DNA of 64,000 bases from Aporrectodea caliginosa (GCA_020284085.1 JACEVL010000154.1:1141001-1205000); one strand, 5' to 3'; positions 10,377 through 21,678 are shown, numbered from the stretch's first letter. The notes: generated from the letters alone by a model not told the origin. Translations and numbers: made by a program.

Positions 10377-11035
10377 AAAATGTATGGTGAATATGATAGA
10401 CAGTTTCAAGATTTGCATAAATATAATTTCAGATTGTCTGTATCTTGTTGGAATTTGTAGAAACATGAAATTAACTTTGTACTGAATTTAGCAATTTTTA
10501 ATAGTGATGAGGACTGACGTATTCGTAATCGCAATCGAGTATTTATATAGCGCCACATAAAAACAAAGGCGCTCCCGACCCGGGCCAGTGTCTTAACTGG
10601 TAAATTGTACCCCAGTATGTTCTCTGCCTAGTCGTTCCTCCCTTCGGTCTTTGGCCCGTGGTTACTTGGTTGTCCCGCGGGTGCATACTTCTATGACCCA
10701 GTATAGGAATTTCGCCATTGTTGGTCCCAATAGTTGGAACCGGTTACCTCAGGACTGACCTTTTCTCTATTTATTTTGACCAATTTCGCCAGCACCTGAA
10801 AACCTCTCTCTTTACCAGTGAAGACACTGGCCCAGGTTGGAAGCGCCTCTGTTATTGAGTGGCACTATATAAATACTCGATTACGATTACGAATATGTCG
10901 GCATCATTATTAAAAATTGCTAAATTCAGTACAAAGTTAATTTCATGTTTCTACAAATTCCTACATGATACAGACAATCTGAAATTATATTTATGCAAAT
11001 CTTGAAACTGTCTATCGTATTCACCATACATTTTT
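10377..11035. repeat. Large palindrome, about 228-bp arms around LINE 3' ends
   Basis: The left arm (about 10377-10604) and right arm (about 10810-11035) are near-identical inverted copies. Each arm contains roughly 145 bp of unique sequence (with GACAGTTTCAAGATTTGCAT and its complement) followed by an ATTACG tail and a LINE 3' end (TATATAAATACTCGATTACG). The centre (10605-10809) holds the end of a LINE ORF2 on the plus strand (VVPPFGLWPVVTWLSRG). Because the flanks outside the LINE are duplicated too, ordinary twin priming does not explain it. The interval 10216-10376 shows nothing recognisable. Confidence 0.85.
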
Positions 11036-11441
11036 CAGGAAGCAAAACATTTTTAAAATGTGTGGCCCAGTGATATATTCATTAGAGTGTATCTGTGGAG
11101 ATTGAGTCTTCAAGATGGATATTCAGGTTGCTGGTGGTGACGAATTGGCAGCTGTAGGTTGCAACCTCTGAATCTGTGCAGTGAGCCAGGAAAGAGCAAG
11201 CAGTCAGAATGCTAGAAGGCAAGCAGCATAGTGAACCACAGGCTGTTGTATATGAAGGGCATGGTGCCTTAAGATAATTAAATGATCTGGTTGAGGAATT
11301 GCCTTGACATTGAGGGTATCTTTGTAGTGTGACTCTCAGCTGGAGCCTCCTGGTGAAGATATGTAGCACAAGGCAGATCACAGGAATCTGCTATACACTG
11401 CTGTACACTGTACATCAGGACAGACAAGGAGGACAACAGCT
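11036..11441. other. No recognisable feature
   Basis: Both strands have short frames only; the 99-codon minus-strand frame at 11082-11381 has no family motif I can name. Confidence 0.5.
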
Positions 11442-11449
11442 GTGATCCA

Positions 11450-11836
11450 CAGTGTTTTTCAGTAATTGAAATACATGTAATTGAATTACGTAATTGAATT
11501 ACAAGTTCCGTAATTGTAATTGTAATTGAATTACATTTTAAGTCCAGTAATTGTAATTGTATTTCAATTACAATATTGCATGTAATTTGTAATTGAATGA
11601 AGTGTAAATTACAAATTACTTTCATAAAGTCAGCAAAGATGCCAGCCTGGTGGGTTGACCCGGGCCACCCGTTTAATTGAATAAACTGCTCTGCATTATG
11701 TTTACATGGCAACATAATTGTCAACATTATTCAATCCTTACACCCCCTCTTACAATCTTACAGCACCCTTACATTTACAAGCATGTAATTGCAATTATAA
11801 TTCAATTACATATGTAATGTAATTTATACAACACTG
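11450..11836. mobile_element. Non-autonomous hAT element rich in AATTACA repeats
   Basis: The ends are CAGTGTTTTTCAGTAATTG at 11450 and, on the opposite strand, CAGTGTTGTATAAATTACAT at 11836. Flanking 8-mers GTGATCCA (11442-11449) and GTGATTCA (11837-11844) match at 7 of 8 positions, as expected for an old hAT target duplication. The interior is mostly alternating TAATTGAATTACA, hence the spurious long frame at 11278-11727. A second copy, with transposase remains, is at 19452-21222. Confidence 0.8.
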
Positions 11837-12003
11837 GTGATTCAGTGACAGTACGAATGCCCAGGTCGTGAACATTGATGGTATTTGCAACATCTATGAA
11901 GTTGTTGCCCAACAATAGAATGTTCCATGCCTAGCCATTCGAGCTTGTCACAATGCTTCTCTCCTTAATGCAGAGAACTTGTGTTGGGTTCACACCTTAG
12001 GGT

Positions 12004-12546
12004 TTCATTCATTCATTCATTCATTCATTTCAGGAATTTATATAGCGCCCCTTCAAGAAGCCTACTCAGAGGCGCTCCCAGTCCGACCACGGTGATACAA
12101 GTAAGTCTTAAGGAGCCTGTAGAACGTAGATGAATTATCCCTAGGTAACAGGCGTATCTCCAACGGGAGACCATTCCAGATAGAAGGACCTACAACTGAG
12201 AAAGCACGACGCTGACAGGTTGAGGTTCTAGCACGAGGGACCAAAAGCTCCCCGCTAGAAGCAGAGCGAAGGGCTCTGCGAGCCAGCACATCACAAACAG
12301 GACAACAGAGCTCACGTAGATAGGACGGAGCATAGCCAAGGAGGCAGCGCCAAACCAGCGCAGCGATTCTGTACTCGACGCGCTGCGAGACAGGGAGCCA
12401 ATGTAGGGTGCCATGCATGTAGGCCGAAACAGAGGCAAATTTATGGATTCGACCAATTAGCCGGGCTGCAGAGCGAAGAACCCGGTCTAGTCGGACTATC
12501 AATACAAGAGGCAGACCAACCAGTATAGAGCAACAGAAGTCCAAGC
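12004..12546 (-). pseudogene. L2/CR1-type LINE, 3' end with open C-terminal frame
   Basis: The 160-codon frame (12062-12544) reads VLRSAARLIGRIHKFASVSA, TLHWLPVSQRVEYRIAALVW and SSGELLVPRARTSTCQRRAF, then WNGLPLEIR. This is the post-RT C-terminal block of L2/CR1 LINEs. The 3' end is GAGTAGGCTTCTTGAAGGGG, then GCGCTATATAAATTCCTG and an (ATGA)n tail at 12004-12030. It is 5'-truncated near 12547. This 3' end is the closest match in the window to the tail of the SINE at 31.4 kb. Confidence 0.8.
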
Positions 12547-13320
12547 GGCTGGTTTACTTTGTCTTTAATCTCAAATTTTTGAAGTGCTGCCCTGTGTATT
12601 ATATTTATAGTTGATATCTATTTATAAGATATTGTAGTTTGTTTCTGAATAAATGGTTACAGATACCAACAACGTTTTCAAAGATTATTATAACCAGCAA
12701 CGTTATTCACTATTTACATATGTACATTTCACTTCACATAATCTGCAGTTCTGCATTACAGTTTCTTTTGAATTAAGTCACCGTCTTTAAAACAATTCTT
12801 AAATCAACCAAGCACAGAGACAAGTACAGTTTGTCTTATCATACAACCGGATACCGGTAAATGGTCGCATGTCCTTGAATACTCCTGTGAACTAGAAAAG
12901 CACAGGTGGGCATTACTGTCAGACCTTGAACTAGGAGAGGCACAGGTGGGCGTTACTGGCAAACCGTGAACCAAGGAAAGCACAATTCACCAACACGTCA
13001 CCGCCACACCATTCTAGAAAGCGCCGTAGGTTCGTCGTTGACAGACAGAATGTTGGTAGGAAAGCCCATTCGCAGTTGTAGGAGACCCTCCCAGAAACTA
13101 TAATTTAAAACAATAGTCACATGTACCTTCAAACAACGACAGCACTCCTTGCACAAGTTAACCACACAACCAAATAATTCACAGAATGTCTTTTTGAAGA
13201 CACCAAATAATTTCTCACCCGAATTCGTAGCAAACCAGCTAATTCGGCGTCAAAAGAGCAACTGACTGACTTCAACTCAACCTTGCCGACCTCAACTTTA
13301 ATGGCTGTTCAGAATCATAG
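12547..13320. other. Unassigned AT-rich sequence with a short tandem repeat
   Basis: At about 12885-12985 there are three imperfect units of roughly 40 bp, each with a form of TGAACTAG-AAAGCACAGGTGGG. The segment 12570-12660 (GTGCTGCCCTGTGT, AATAAATGG) weakly resembles 15430-15510 (GTGTTGCCCTGTAA, AATAAATGA), possibly parts of one dispersed repeat. No coding block was recognised. Confidence 0.4.
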
Positions 13321-14040
13321 AGCAAACTTAGGGAGGGAGGTCATTCCGTAGTGCAGTGAAGGCAATGCAGACAAAAGCTTGGGATTGGCCCATGGCAGTC
13401 CTAATCTGAAGAAACACAATTAGTCGAGACGAATCAGAGATCGAAGAGGACAAAGAGAGGCAGCCGAGATCGGCCAACGAATAGATTCACAGAAGTACTT
13501 TTTAGACCCAGGTAGGATCTACAAATAAGAAGGAGAACTTTTAACCGGATAGAGCGGAATGAGGGAGCCGATTGAGGTGGTTGGCCATATAAGTGAAGAT
13601 GTGATAATAATGAGGAAGTCGGGCAATTAACCTGACAGCAGCATTTAGTACCGATTGCAGAGGAATGGGCCCACTTTAGGAAGGCCAACAAGTAGTGAAT
13701 TGCAGTAATCAATACAAGAGCCGACAAATGGATTTTAAAAAAATATAGGTAAAGACCGGATAAGAGACTGATCTTCTGATGGCTCTGAGCCACCTCAGGT
13801 GGTAGTAGCAGGAGTGTGTGAGATTGGTGATGTGTTCAGAGAAGGTGAGAGTGCTGTCAAGAATGATGCCTAGGTCACGGACACTGGATGAGAAAGTAAA
13901 CAATGGGAAACTCTCAGCTACTAGGGTAAAGTAAAGGTTAAGGAGTTGCTGACGGGTGTCAAACCATATTAGTTGGGTATTGGACGAGTTTAGATAAAGT
14001 GAAGGCCCTGAGAAGAACCATGAGCAAAAGTCTCTACATT
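13320..14040 (-). pseudogene. L2/CR1-type LINE, C-terminal RT fragment
   Basis: The minus strand at 13709-13903 reads FSSSVRDLGIILDSTLTFSE, CYYHLRWLRAIRRSVS, and lower coordinates carry further C-terminal ORF2 sequence in shifted frames. It is the family of the 40-43.5 kb LINE. It stops at the hAT element that starts at 14049, which probably inserted into it. Confidence 0.65.
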
Positions 14041-14048
14041 GTCAGTAA

Positions 14049-15248
14049 GGCTTAAGCCAGATAAGCCATGGCTTAGGGTCCCAAAGTTTTTGAGGGTCCC
14101 CAAATTCCGGATAAATTAAATCAAATTGTTGTAGCAAATTCACAACTTTGTGTAATTTTAGATAATTTAGCGCTTTACCCTAAAACGTTTTTTCAGTACT
14201 AGAAAGTTTGAGTTACTACTTACTTACTGAATACTGACCATAGTCTCAGACTCACAATCTGTACGACTACAGGCACCCCAGCGACAGACTGCATAAGACA
14301 AAGGCTCAGAGCCGAAACTCTAATATTTCCCACTCTGTGTCGACCATATTGATACATTGTTGACACGGTGACCGTGCGCAAGCGGGTGATATTCGAAAAT
14401 TACCTTATCCAGTGGCCAATGATGAAACATAATAACACTAACATTATTATATTGCATTCTGAAAAGTGAACTGTCGATGACATTTATAATGAAAAGGTCA
14501 TATCCAAGTAGGTATGAGAAAAATATTTTATTGAGTCTGATGGTCACAAACTGTATGGGAGAGCGATCCTTTTCTCAGCTAAAATGAATTTTAAAAAATG
14601 ATTTAAGATCCATCATGCTCCAGGAAAAACTAAGTTCACTTAGCCTGATGTGAATCGAATCAGATGTCCTTCAGTAAATGTATTTTGATGATATTGTTTA
14701 ACAATTTGCTAGGCAGAAATCAAGGTTTTTTTAAAGTTTTTTTGCGATAATTGTAATTGTTCGTTCACAAAGTAGGCCTAATTACTCAATTAGCTTGTTA
14801 ATTAGTCTATTCAGTTCCATTTAAGTAGTAAGTTACAAGTTTCGACTTTATGATCTCTCACTGTCAGTGCAGTTGGATCTGGTATTACCGTTATTGGTAA
14901 TAACTAGTAACATCCAGTTACTTTACATCCTAGTACAGCAGTGCTACTAACATACTGAGTTCCGTAAAGTGCAAGTTGTGCAACCTAAATTAATACACTA
15001 ATCTTTAAATGATTATTATAAAATGCTTATAAAATGATTAGTAAATGGTACACGTGCAATGCATATAGGCCCTATTATTATTTAGCCTATATTTCATTAG
15101 AAAAAACATAGCTTATCATGTACGTTTAGAACTTTGTGCTCAGGATACCCGTACTTTGGTAATTGGCTTTCCTTTGGGAGGGTCAGGGCCCCGAATGTCT
15201 TAACACGGCTTTTAGCTTAGGGCCCCCAGAAGTCTTAATCAGGCCCTG
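14049..15248 (+). mobile_element. hAT element, degenerate, about 1.2 kb
   Basis: Flanking 8-mers GTCAGTAA (14041-14048) and GTCAGTAT (15249-15256) match at 7 of 8. Both ends hold related inverted sequence (GGCTTAGGGTCCC at 14070 against GGGGGCCCTAAGC read from the right), though the tips have diverged. At 14536-14650 the plus strand reads VTNCMGERSFSQLK, LRSIM and QEKLSSLSLM with two stops, the dimerisation motif of hAT transposases. The rest of the transposase is missing. The evidence for hAT is strong; the exact boundaries are less certain. Confidence 0.65.
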
Positions 15249-15256
15249 GTCAGTAT

Positions 15257-15769
15257 ATATGTGGCCAGCCACAGAACGTTTTGTGAAGACGAGGAATAAT
15301 AATAATAATAATAATAATAATCTTCGTTTAATTTCACTCTGACACAACGCAGGATGAGTACAAATCATAGTATGATCGGATGATCACTGTAACCAATTAT
15401 CAGGTTTAAGATTGGTTATATTACATCACAGTGAAGTGTTGCCCTGTAAGATTGTCACGATTTGTATTGATATGGTTTTAGAATTAATAAATGAAAAGAT
15501 CTTTACTGCATTTGATTACTATTATTTACAACAAGATTATTTACATATTAACACGTTTCAAAATGCACCCTGTTTGAGGTTCTATGCTTCCACCAAAACT
15601 CAAATTGAACAGCTAACTGTAACACAAATACTGCACTCTCAAACATGATCCAAGAAAGGTCAGAGTTCAATGCCAAGCCAAAACTTCACAACACAATTAT
15701 TGACTTGTAGATTCACATGTTACAACACGTCAAATCAAACCATGAGAAGTTTTGAGATGCTGCCTTTCA
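15257..15769. other. Unassigned sequence with an AAT microsatellite
   Basis: An (AAT)n run lies at 15294-15322. The remainder is AT-rich with frames that match nothing I recognise. Confidence 0.5.
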
Positions 15770-16255
15770 CCATACGGGATCTCGCTGGCGGAACATCCGG
15801 TCGCCGCCAAATTTCGCTCGGAAAGAATGTGCACTTTTATTGGTTTTTAAGCCGTATGATTGCAAATGGCTCATCTATTAGTGGGTATATTGCGTCCGAG
15901 TCCACTTCTGTGATGCCTGTCAAGTCAACCGCGTGGAATATTCATGGTTTGGACGATTTACACATCTACAATCATCTCCTCATGGCAGCCGCCACATATT
16001 TGGTAACAACTAAGAACGGAGAGTCCGGATCCGAATTTCCACGCACTTCTCCTGTAAGCCTTCAGAAATGGACCCCTGTCAGGTCAACCGCATGGAATAT
16101 TCATGTTTTGGACTACTTTAACAACATCTACAATCATCTACAATCATCTCCTCATGGCAGCCGCCACGTGTTTGGTAACAACTAAGAACGGAGAGTCAGG
16201 ATCCGAATTTCCACGCGCTTCTCCTGCAAGCCTTCAGAGGTGGACTATAAAGATT
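15770..16255 (+). repeat. Dispersed repeat with an internal 160-bp direct duplication
   Basis: Two direct copies run about 15927-16084 and 16085-16243. Each starts TCAACCGC-TGGAATATTCAT and ends in the CTTCAGA--TGGAC region. The first part (15770-15960) matches 23490-23725 on the opposite strand at the DNA and translated level (QISLGKNVHFYW here, QISFGKDVYFHW there). The shared frame suggests a once-coding sequence, but I do not recognise a family. Confidence 0.6.
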
Positions 16256-16319
16256 CCAGCAACACAACATCTGTTGCCAAGAAAATCACGGATGCAGTCT
16301 CATTAATTATATGTAGACT

Positions 16320-16541
16320 TTGTAGCTTTGTTGCCATTCTTCGAACTGTTTACAATCACTCCCTCATACCTCTCCGACCTCCTTCAAATTCACATGCCCT
16401 CAAGGAACATGCGATCTTCCGGAAACCGAACCCTAGTCTTGCACCGCTGTCACATAACAACTGCATCAAGATCCTTCATCTCAGCAGCCCCTCGAATATG
16501 GAACAATCTTCCTACGGACATTATTATTATTATTATTATAT
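16320..16541 (+). pseudogene. LINE C-terminus and ATT tail
   Basis: The frame at 16328-16540 reads MPSRNMRSSGNRTLVLHRCH, SRSFISAAPRIWNNLP, the last conserved block of CR1/L2 ORF2, and ends in a (TTA)n tail at 16519-16540. The mariner-like MITE begins directly in that tail. Confidence 0.6.
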
Positions 16542-17396
16542 ACAGGGTGGGCCAAAAAAAAGTAACCCCTACGCATTTTTGCTAATATTTCAGCCAAAAG
16601 TAAGAATTTTTAAATCACGTTTTACAGGCTTAAAGGTAATTCATATCTACGTATAATGGCCAAATTTCACCGAAAATTTTCAAACAGAACAAAAGTTATA
16701 TCACTTTTAGTGAGTACACCCACTGTTTTTTGATGGTTCAAAAACGTAACGCAACAAAAAGCAACAAAAAACGATTTTACTAAGTCACTTCTCAAATAAT
16801 TGTCATCAATGCGGGGACATATTTTTTAACGGTAGGCCTACTGCCTACTCAGCTTCCACTGTTTATCAGGGCAAGCGGCGATTAGAGCTTTAGCTCAAAG
16901 ACCCTGCTCATGAAGTGTCTGAATACGCATTTTGTCTGTCATTGACACCTTGCCCATCTTGATATTTTAGAAATTTCAATTTCATTATTTCAATAAAAAA
17001 ATTATTAAGCTGAAAAATTCTTTATTTAGCAACTTGATCGTCTTCTTGCTAAGTGACGTCACAGTGACGTGCAGCTACGCTGGTACCCCGTTTCTTTTCT
17101 AAATAATAGTAATATGTATCTGGCAATATCAAGTTTGTTTGATAACAATTATTTGAGAAGTGACTTAGTAAAATTGTTTTTTGTTGCATTACGTTTTTGA
17201 ACCTTCAAAAACAGTGGGTGGACTCACTAAAAGTGATATAACTTTTGTTCTGTTTGAAAATTTTCGGTGAAATTTGGCCATTTTACGTAGATATGAATTA
17301 CCTTTAAGCCTGTAAAACGTGATTTAAATATTCTTACTTTTGGCCGAAATATTAGCAAAAATACCTAGGGGGTTACTTTTTTTTGGCCCACACTGT
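16542..17396. mobile_element. Mariner-like MITE with very long inverted repeats
   Basis: The left arm starts ACAGGGTGGGCCAAAAAAAA (16542) and the right arm ends TTTTTTTTGGCCCACACTGT (17396). The arms are about 270 and 250 bp (roughly to 16812 and from 17145) and near-identical in inverted orientation. The flanks are TA-rich, so a TA duplication is likely but not provable. The central 330 bp has no transposase. The GGGTGG-CC tip resembles that of the mariner-type element at 62.8 kb. Confidence 0.8.
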
Positions 17397-18149
17397 TTAT
17401 GTTTATACCACGAACTTGATCTTGAAAGAAAGTTCCAAGTTATCCAACTGTTCACTCTCCAGACACTTGCTGAAGAATTGCACACCTCATTGCACATACG
17501 AACAAAACCCTGGTATTGAAAAGACAGTAATGGTAGTCGCAGACCGATGAGTGATAGGTTCGCAAGATTGCACCTTTCTCCTGTCATCGAAAAAACCACC
17601 CAAAACTACATAACTTAAAAAGAAACCAGAACACCATAATTTCTACCACTATCGAACTGCGCAATACACATAACCTCAAAAAAAATCACTGCATGGATTA
17701 ATTACATCGCTCATTCGTTCATAAATGCATTCAAACACCGCAACACATAGAAGGTTTCTCACCTGAATTTCCAATAATGGTTCAATTTGGCATAGTTTCG
17801 TCAGTTTCACAAAGAAATGGATCCACATGTGACATCTCATGGCTAGATTCTTGACTGCCCCTCTTAACGCTCCTCGCTCTCCCACAAACTCTCCTACCGC
17901 AATTCCCGGATGTAACCAATTCTTTAGCGCCTATTGTGGTAATGATCCAACACAAAATTATACAGCTCAATGTAATACAGTCTTTCGTGACAATCACAAG
18001 TTATTACAGGAGTTGAATTTAACTGTTTGACAGCCATGCAAGGTGCCCATCACGTCCTACATCTCATTTTACCACCGCTATCTGTCGAATGAAAGGCTGA
18101 GTCGACAGTTGGGAGGGTAGCAGAAAGTGATCCCGCGTCCGTGCGGTAT
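17397..18149. other. No recognisable feature
   Basis: Short frames on both strands with no familiar motif. It may include remnants too old to place. Confidence 0.5.
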
Positions 18150-18740
18150 TCGCATCTGCAGCACTATACAAGTCATAGAAGAGTGTGCTGAGCACAGATA
18201 CCTGGGGATGCCAAATTTAATGGACACCCCCATTGTGTTCTAGTGTCACCAGAGATGATCATTTGGGTGCGACCCATAAGGTAGTACCGAAACCAGAGGA
18301 GTCCACAGGAAGTCTTGAGACACTGCAAAAGCATATCTTGGTCAACCATGTCAAAGGCAGAGGAAACATCAAAGGCCAATGACGTGACACGTGACCTTTC
18401 AACAGCAATGTAAATGTTCTGGAGAAGGGATAAGAGAGCAGTTTCAGTAGAGTGGTGGCCCCTAAAGCCTGAGTGACTGAGAGGAAGGAGCCTGGATTGT
18501 TCAAAGTACAGGAGCAGCTGTGTGGAGACGAGTCGTTCGAGTGTCTTTAAGGGAAAAGAAAGATTAGAGACTAGATAGCTTTGACAAAGATTCGGATCAA
18601 GGTTAGGTTTCTTTGCAGCAGGAAAGACAATGGTGTATTTTTGCGAGGAGAGAAGATGCCCTTCAGACGGAGACTTGACTAGATTTACAGCAGCACAAAG
18701 TATAAGAGAACGAGTAAGAGACCTGCAGCTGGTGCAGTTT
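18150..18740 (-). pseudogene. L2/CR1-type LINE, RT fragment
   Basis: The minus strand at 18173-18379 reads DVSSAFDMVDQDMLLQCL, the motif A region, then LLWFRYYLMGRTQMIISGDT. At 18400-18640 there are the preceding blocks in shifted frames. It matches the 40-43.5 kb family and is truncated at both ends. Confidence 0.7.
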
Positions 18741-18934
18741 TAAAAGTAAGAGTGACATACATTGTCTTCTCATACATGACATATGACAAGGTCAGCCAGG
18801 ATCAATTCATGGTCAAGAACAAATCCAAAAATTCCAAATGGAAGTAGAAAAAGTAAAGTTAGGAAATTCAGTGGCTAGGGCCTACACTACAGTGCATGAT
18901 GTATTCTGATAATTTGTCTGTGCTCAGTCGCTTG

Positions 18935-19130
18935 TGTCATTTCGTTCTTGGCTGAAGACTTACCTGTTTCAATTTGCTGATCTGCCATAGACTGCCTCTC
19001 TGTCTCTTACGGACTGATATTCTGGATGTTGCCCTGATTACAGCTTGGTTTTGGTGTGCAATCGGTTGATGCCTTGTGCATTAGACACCAGCGCAATAGA
19101 AGTTGTTAATTACATTACATCATTTACTTT
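18935..19130 (+). repeat. LINE 3' end with ATTACATTACAT tail
   Basis: The segment 18945-18985 reads SFLAEDLPVSIC-like coding in a broken frame (CTTGGCTGAAGACTTACCTG), then a 3' end CGCAATAGAAGTTGTTAATT followed by ACATTACATC. The last part reappears as a tiny insertion at 32.7 kb. The stretches 18741-18934 and 19131-19443 hold nothing I recognise. Confidence 0.5.
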
Positions 19131-19839
19131 TTTTTGTAAAGCATTAGTGTGCCTTCTAAACCTTAACTTAAATGGTGCTTGTTGTTAAGCTTTTGCTTAC
19201 TAGCAAGCAGATTTTAATTTTCTTATCTCGATTGCAACTGTGTATGTGCTTTAAAATTAACATGGGTACTTTCAAATGAACTTTATGAACTTTTGTGTTA
19301 ATTTTATTATGATTACTTGTAGCACACCAGATGCTTTGATTTGGAAACCTCACTTGGATCACTTACCAGTTGTAGATGGGTGGCCTGTTTATAACATGTC
19401 AACAAATGCTGTCAGGTAAACTTACTATGTCTTAATGACCTAAAGATGCATCAGTGTTGTATATATTACATTGCATATGTAATTGAATTATAATTGCAAT
19501 TACATGCTTGTAAATGTAATTGAATTACAATTACAATTACTTGATTGTGAAAGTAATTGAATTACAATTACATTTTCATTGTAATTCAATTACCAATTAC
19601 TTTTCAATTATTCCTTTAAAATTGGCACATGATTTAAAAAATTTTCGATAATTTTTAATTTACTCTATTTTAAGCTAAAACATCCAATGGACAATGACCT
19701 GTAAATTATAATATATACCGGTACATTCAATTGTATTATAAGTTTGTCAGGTATCCAAAATACGAGTTACAATTATGATCTATTAAAACAAGTTAGAGTT
19801 TATTTGATTTTTAGCAGTACAAGTTTTCAAAATGATATA

Positions 19840-19922
19840 TATTTTAGAGAACTTAGTTGATTGCACCTGGGTGATTGAGTCAATTTGTCCAGCAGTGCTA
19901 AAGAGACGCTCAACTGGAGCTC
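19840..19922 (-). pseudogene. hAT transposase C-terminal dimerisation motif
   Basis: The minus strand reads APVERLFSTAGQIDSITQVQ immediately next to the LINE tail. The S/A-PVERLFSTAG block is the hallmark of the C-terminal region of hAT transposases. Coding before this point is lost at the LINE junction, so only the last conserved block survives. Confidence 0.7.
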
Positions 19923-20840
19923 AATCAATCAATCAATCAATTTTCGTTTATTCCGAACACCAGGCTGACAGAATGCAGCTTGTTACATTAGTTAGTCATA
20001 TATTTATATATGTGTTCATTTGTATGTCACCTTGTCCTTTCTAGATATCATTTAATTTAATTTTAAGTGATTTATTCAGAATATGTCTTTATATAGCACT
20101 CTAGGAATGAAGTTATGATTATCTTTGGCCGGAAGAGAGAAGCCATGGGCCCGAGGGCGGAGCACATGTCCACAAGAGGGGCGAGGCGCGGGGGAAGAGT
20201 CGATGGAGTACGTGGTGTTCGTTGTTATGCACAGATCTAAACAAGCGTTCGTCAGCTTCCTCCGCCATCTCCGTCGCGCTGGGTGATTGAGGTGGTAGAT
20301 ATAGTCCGCGTCTCAGGGTCCTCATCAGCTGCTCGATGCGGTCCCACTCCCCTGCACTAGTGTAGCCCCACCAGGCCGGGGAGGCATACATTAGATGTGC
20401 GATGGTAGTCATTCTTGTAACTTCATGTAATGCGCTTGGTGGAAGGCCGTGGGATTGGAGCACGCGCAGGGCGTACATGGAGGATGAGCATGATGTTAAG
20501 AGGTTGTCCACGTGGGTGGTCATCCGCAGATCTGATCTTATGGTCACCCCAAGACACGCATCGTTTCTACTCGGGCCGCCTCAGCAACAGTGGGTGGGAT
20601 GACTCTACGAGGTTTTCTCTTTCCGAAGATGATCATTTCTCGGGTCTTAGATTTATTCAGTCGCAGATTGTTCTTTTTAGCCCAGTCAGATATACCCTCG
20701 AATTCCTCTCTCACGGTACCAAGGTGGCTCGATCCAACCAACAGATACGTGTCATAGGCAAATTTGACCAGAATGTTGAATTTATGATGGAAGCTCTGTT
20801 TTCTGTAGGCAGCCGCAATGTAGGCTAGCTAAGAATGAGT
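19923..20840 (-). pseudogene. CR1/Jockey-group LINE, C-terminal part, ATTG tail
   Basis: At 20544-20741 the minus strand reads ISDWAKKNNLRLNKSKTREM, and at 20119-20547 IRSDLRMTTHVDNLL, SALHEVTRMTTIAHLMYASP and EADERLFRSVHNNEHHVLHR. This matches the 33.6-35.7 kb family. The 3' end is an AATAAACGAAAA terminus followed by (ATTG)n at 19921-19940. It inserted in the hAT element, so it is younger than that element. Confidence 0.75.
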
Positions 20841-21230
20841 GGGTGACTGCATGGATAGTCTGATTTGGTCATCTCCTTGCCCTTGGGGTTTATCAAAGGG
20901 TGCTGTAAGATTGTAAGAGGGGGTGTAAGGATTGAATAATGTTGACAATTATGTTGCCATGTAAACATAATGCAGAGCAGTTTATTCAATTAAACGGGTG
21001 GCCCGGGTCAACCCAGCAGGCTGGCATCTTTGCTGACTTTATGAAAGTAATTTGTAATTTACACTTCATTCAATTACAAATTACATGCAATATTGTAATT
21101 GAAATACAATTACAATTACTGGACTTAAAATGTAATTCAATTACAATTACAATTACAATTACAGAACTTGTAATTCAATTACGTAATTCAATTACATGTA
21201 TTTCAATTACTGAAAAACACTGAGATGCAT

Positions 21231-21678
21231 AGGATTGCTTCTTATGGCACCAATAGATCGAAGGAAAACATTTACACAAGTATTTTGTCTGACAAATTCA
21301 CACATGCATGTAGACAGCTAAGACAGGCCTCTGGTTACCAGACCAGAGAGAGAGCCAAAGTAGCAAGACAGGTAGATTCAAACACAGATAGATATAGAAT
21401 CTGACACACAAAGAGATGAATGCATGTATGGTAGCCAATAGCTAAGCATGGAGTAACGACTCTGGCACTTTGCATGGGCCAAAACTAGACACTCGAATAC
21501 ATAGGATTGTTGTTTGTGATCTTCTGCTCATAATTATGGATAAACTCTGTGTAAATGCTGCATGAACTTATGAGAAATCTTTCAGAAACTCTTGATGTAT
21601 GTTGATGAATAAAGAGCTTCTTTATATCTTCCATCTGGCCCAGCACCTGGTCAGGCCCAGGCTGAGACCAAGGCATGG
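21231..21678. other. No recognisable feature
   Basis: Non-repetitive sequence; the 75-codon minus-strand frame at 21485-21712 has no motif I recognise. Confidence 0.5.

Larger units (their letters stand above)
19452..21222 (-). mobile_element. hAT element with exact 8-bp target duplication, split by a LINE
   Basis: The ends are CAGTGTTGTATATATTACAT at 19452 and, from the right, CAGTGTTTTTCAGTAATTG at 21222, the same termini as the 387-bp copy at 11450-11836. The flanks are an exact AGATGCAT at 19444-19451 and 21223-21230. The right part (20900-21222) is nearly identical to the inverted 11450-11760 copy. The left part holds a hAT transposase C-terminus. A minus-strand LINE inserted at about 19925 accounts for most of the extra length. 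Confidence 0.85.

Noticed and set aside
11278..11727. 149-codon minus-strand frame and its twin at 20939-21223
   Set aside because: Both lie in the AATTACA-rich interior of a hAT element and read simple-sequence DNA; the twin follows from two copies of one element.
12575..15520. An LTR pair suggested by similar GTGCTGCCCTGT and AATAAATG segments at 12.57 and 15.43 kb
   Set aside because: Similarity is short and weak, no TG...CA ends or primer sites are visible, and the interval contains unrelated elements.
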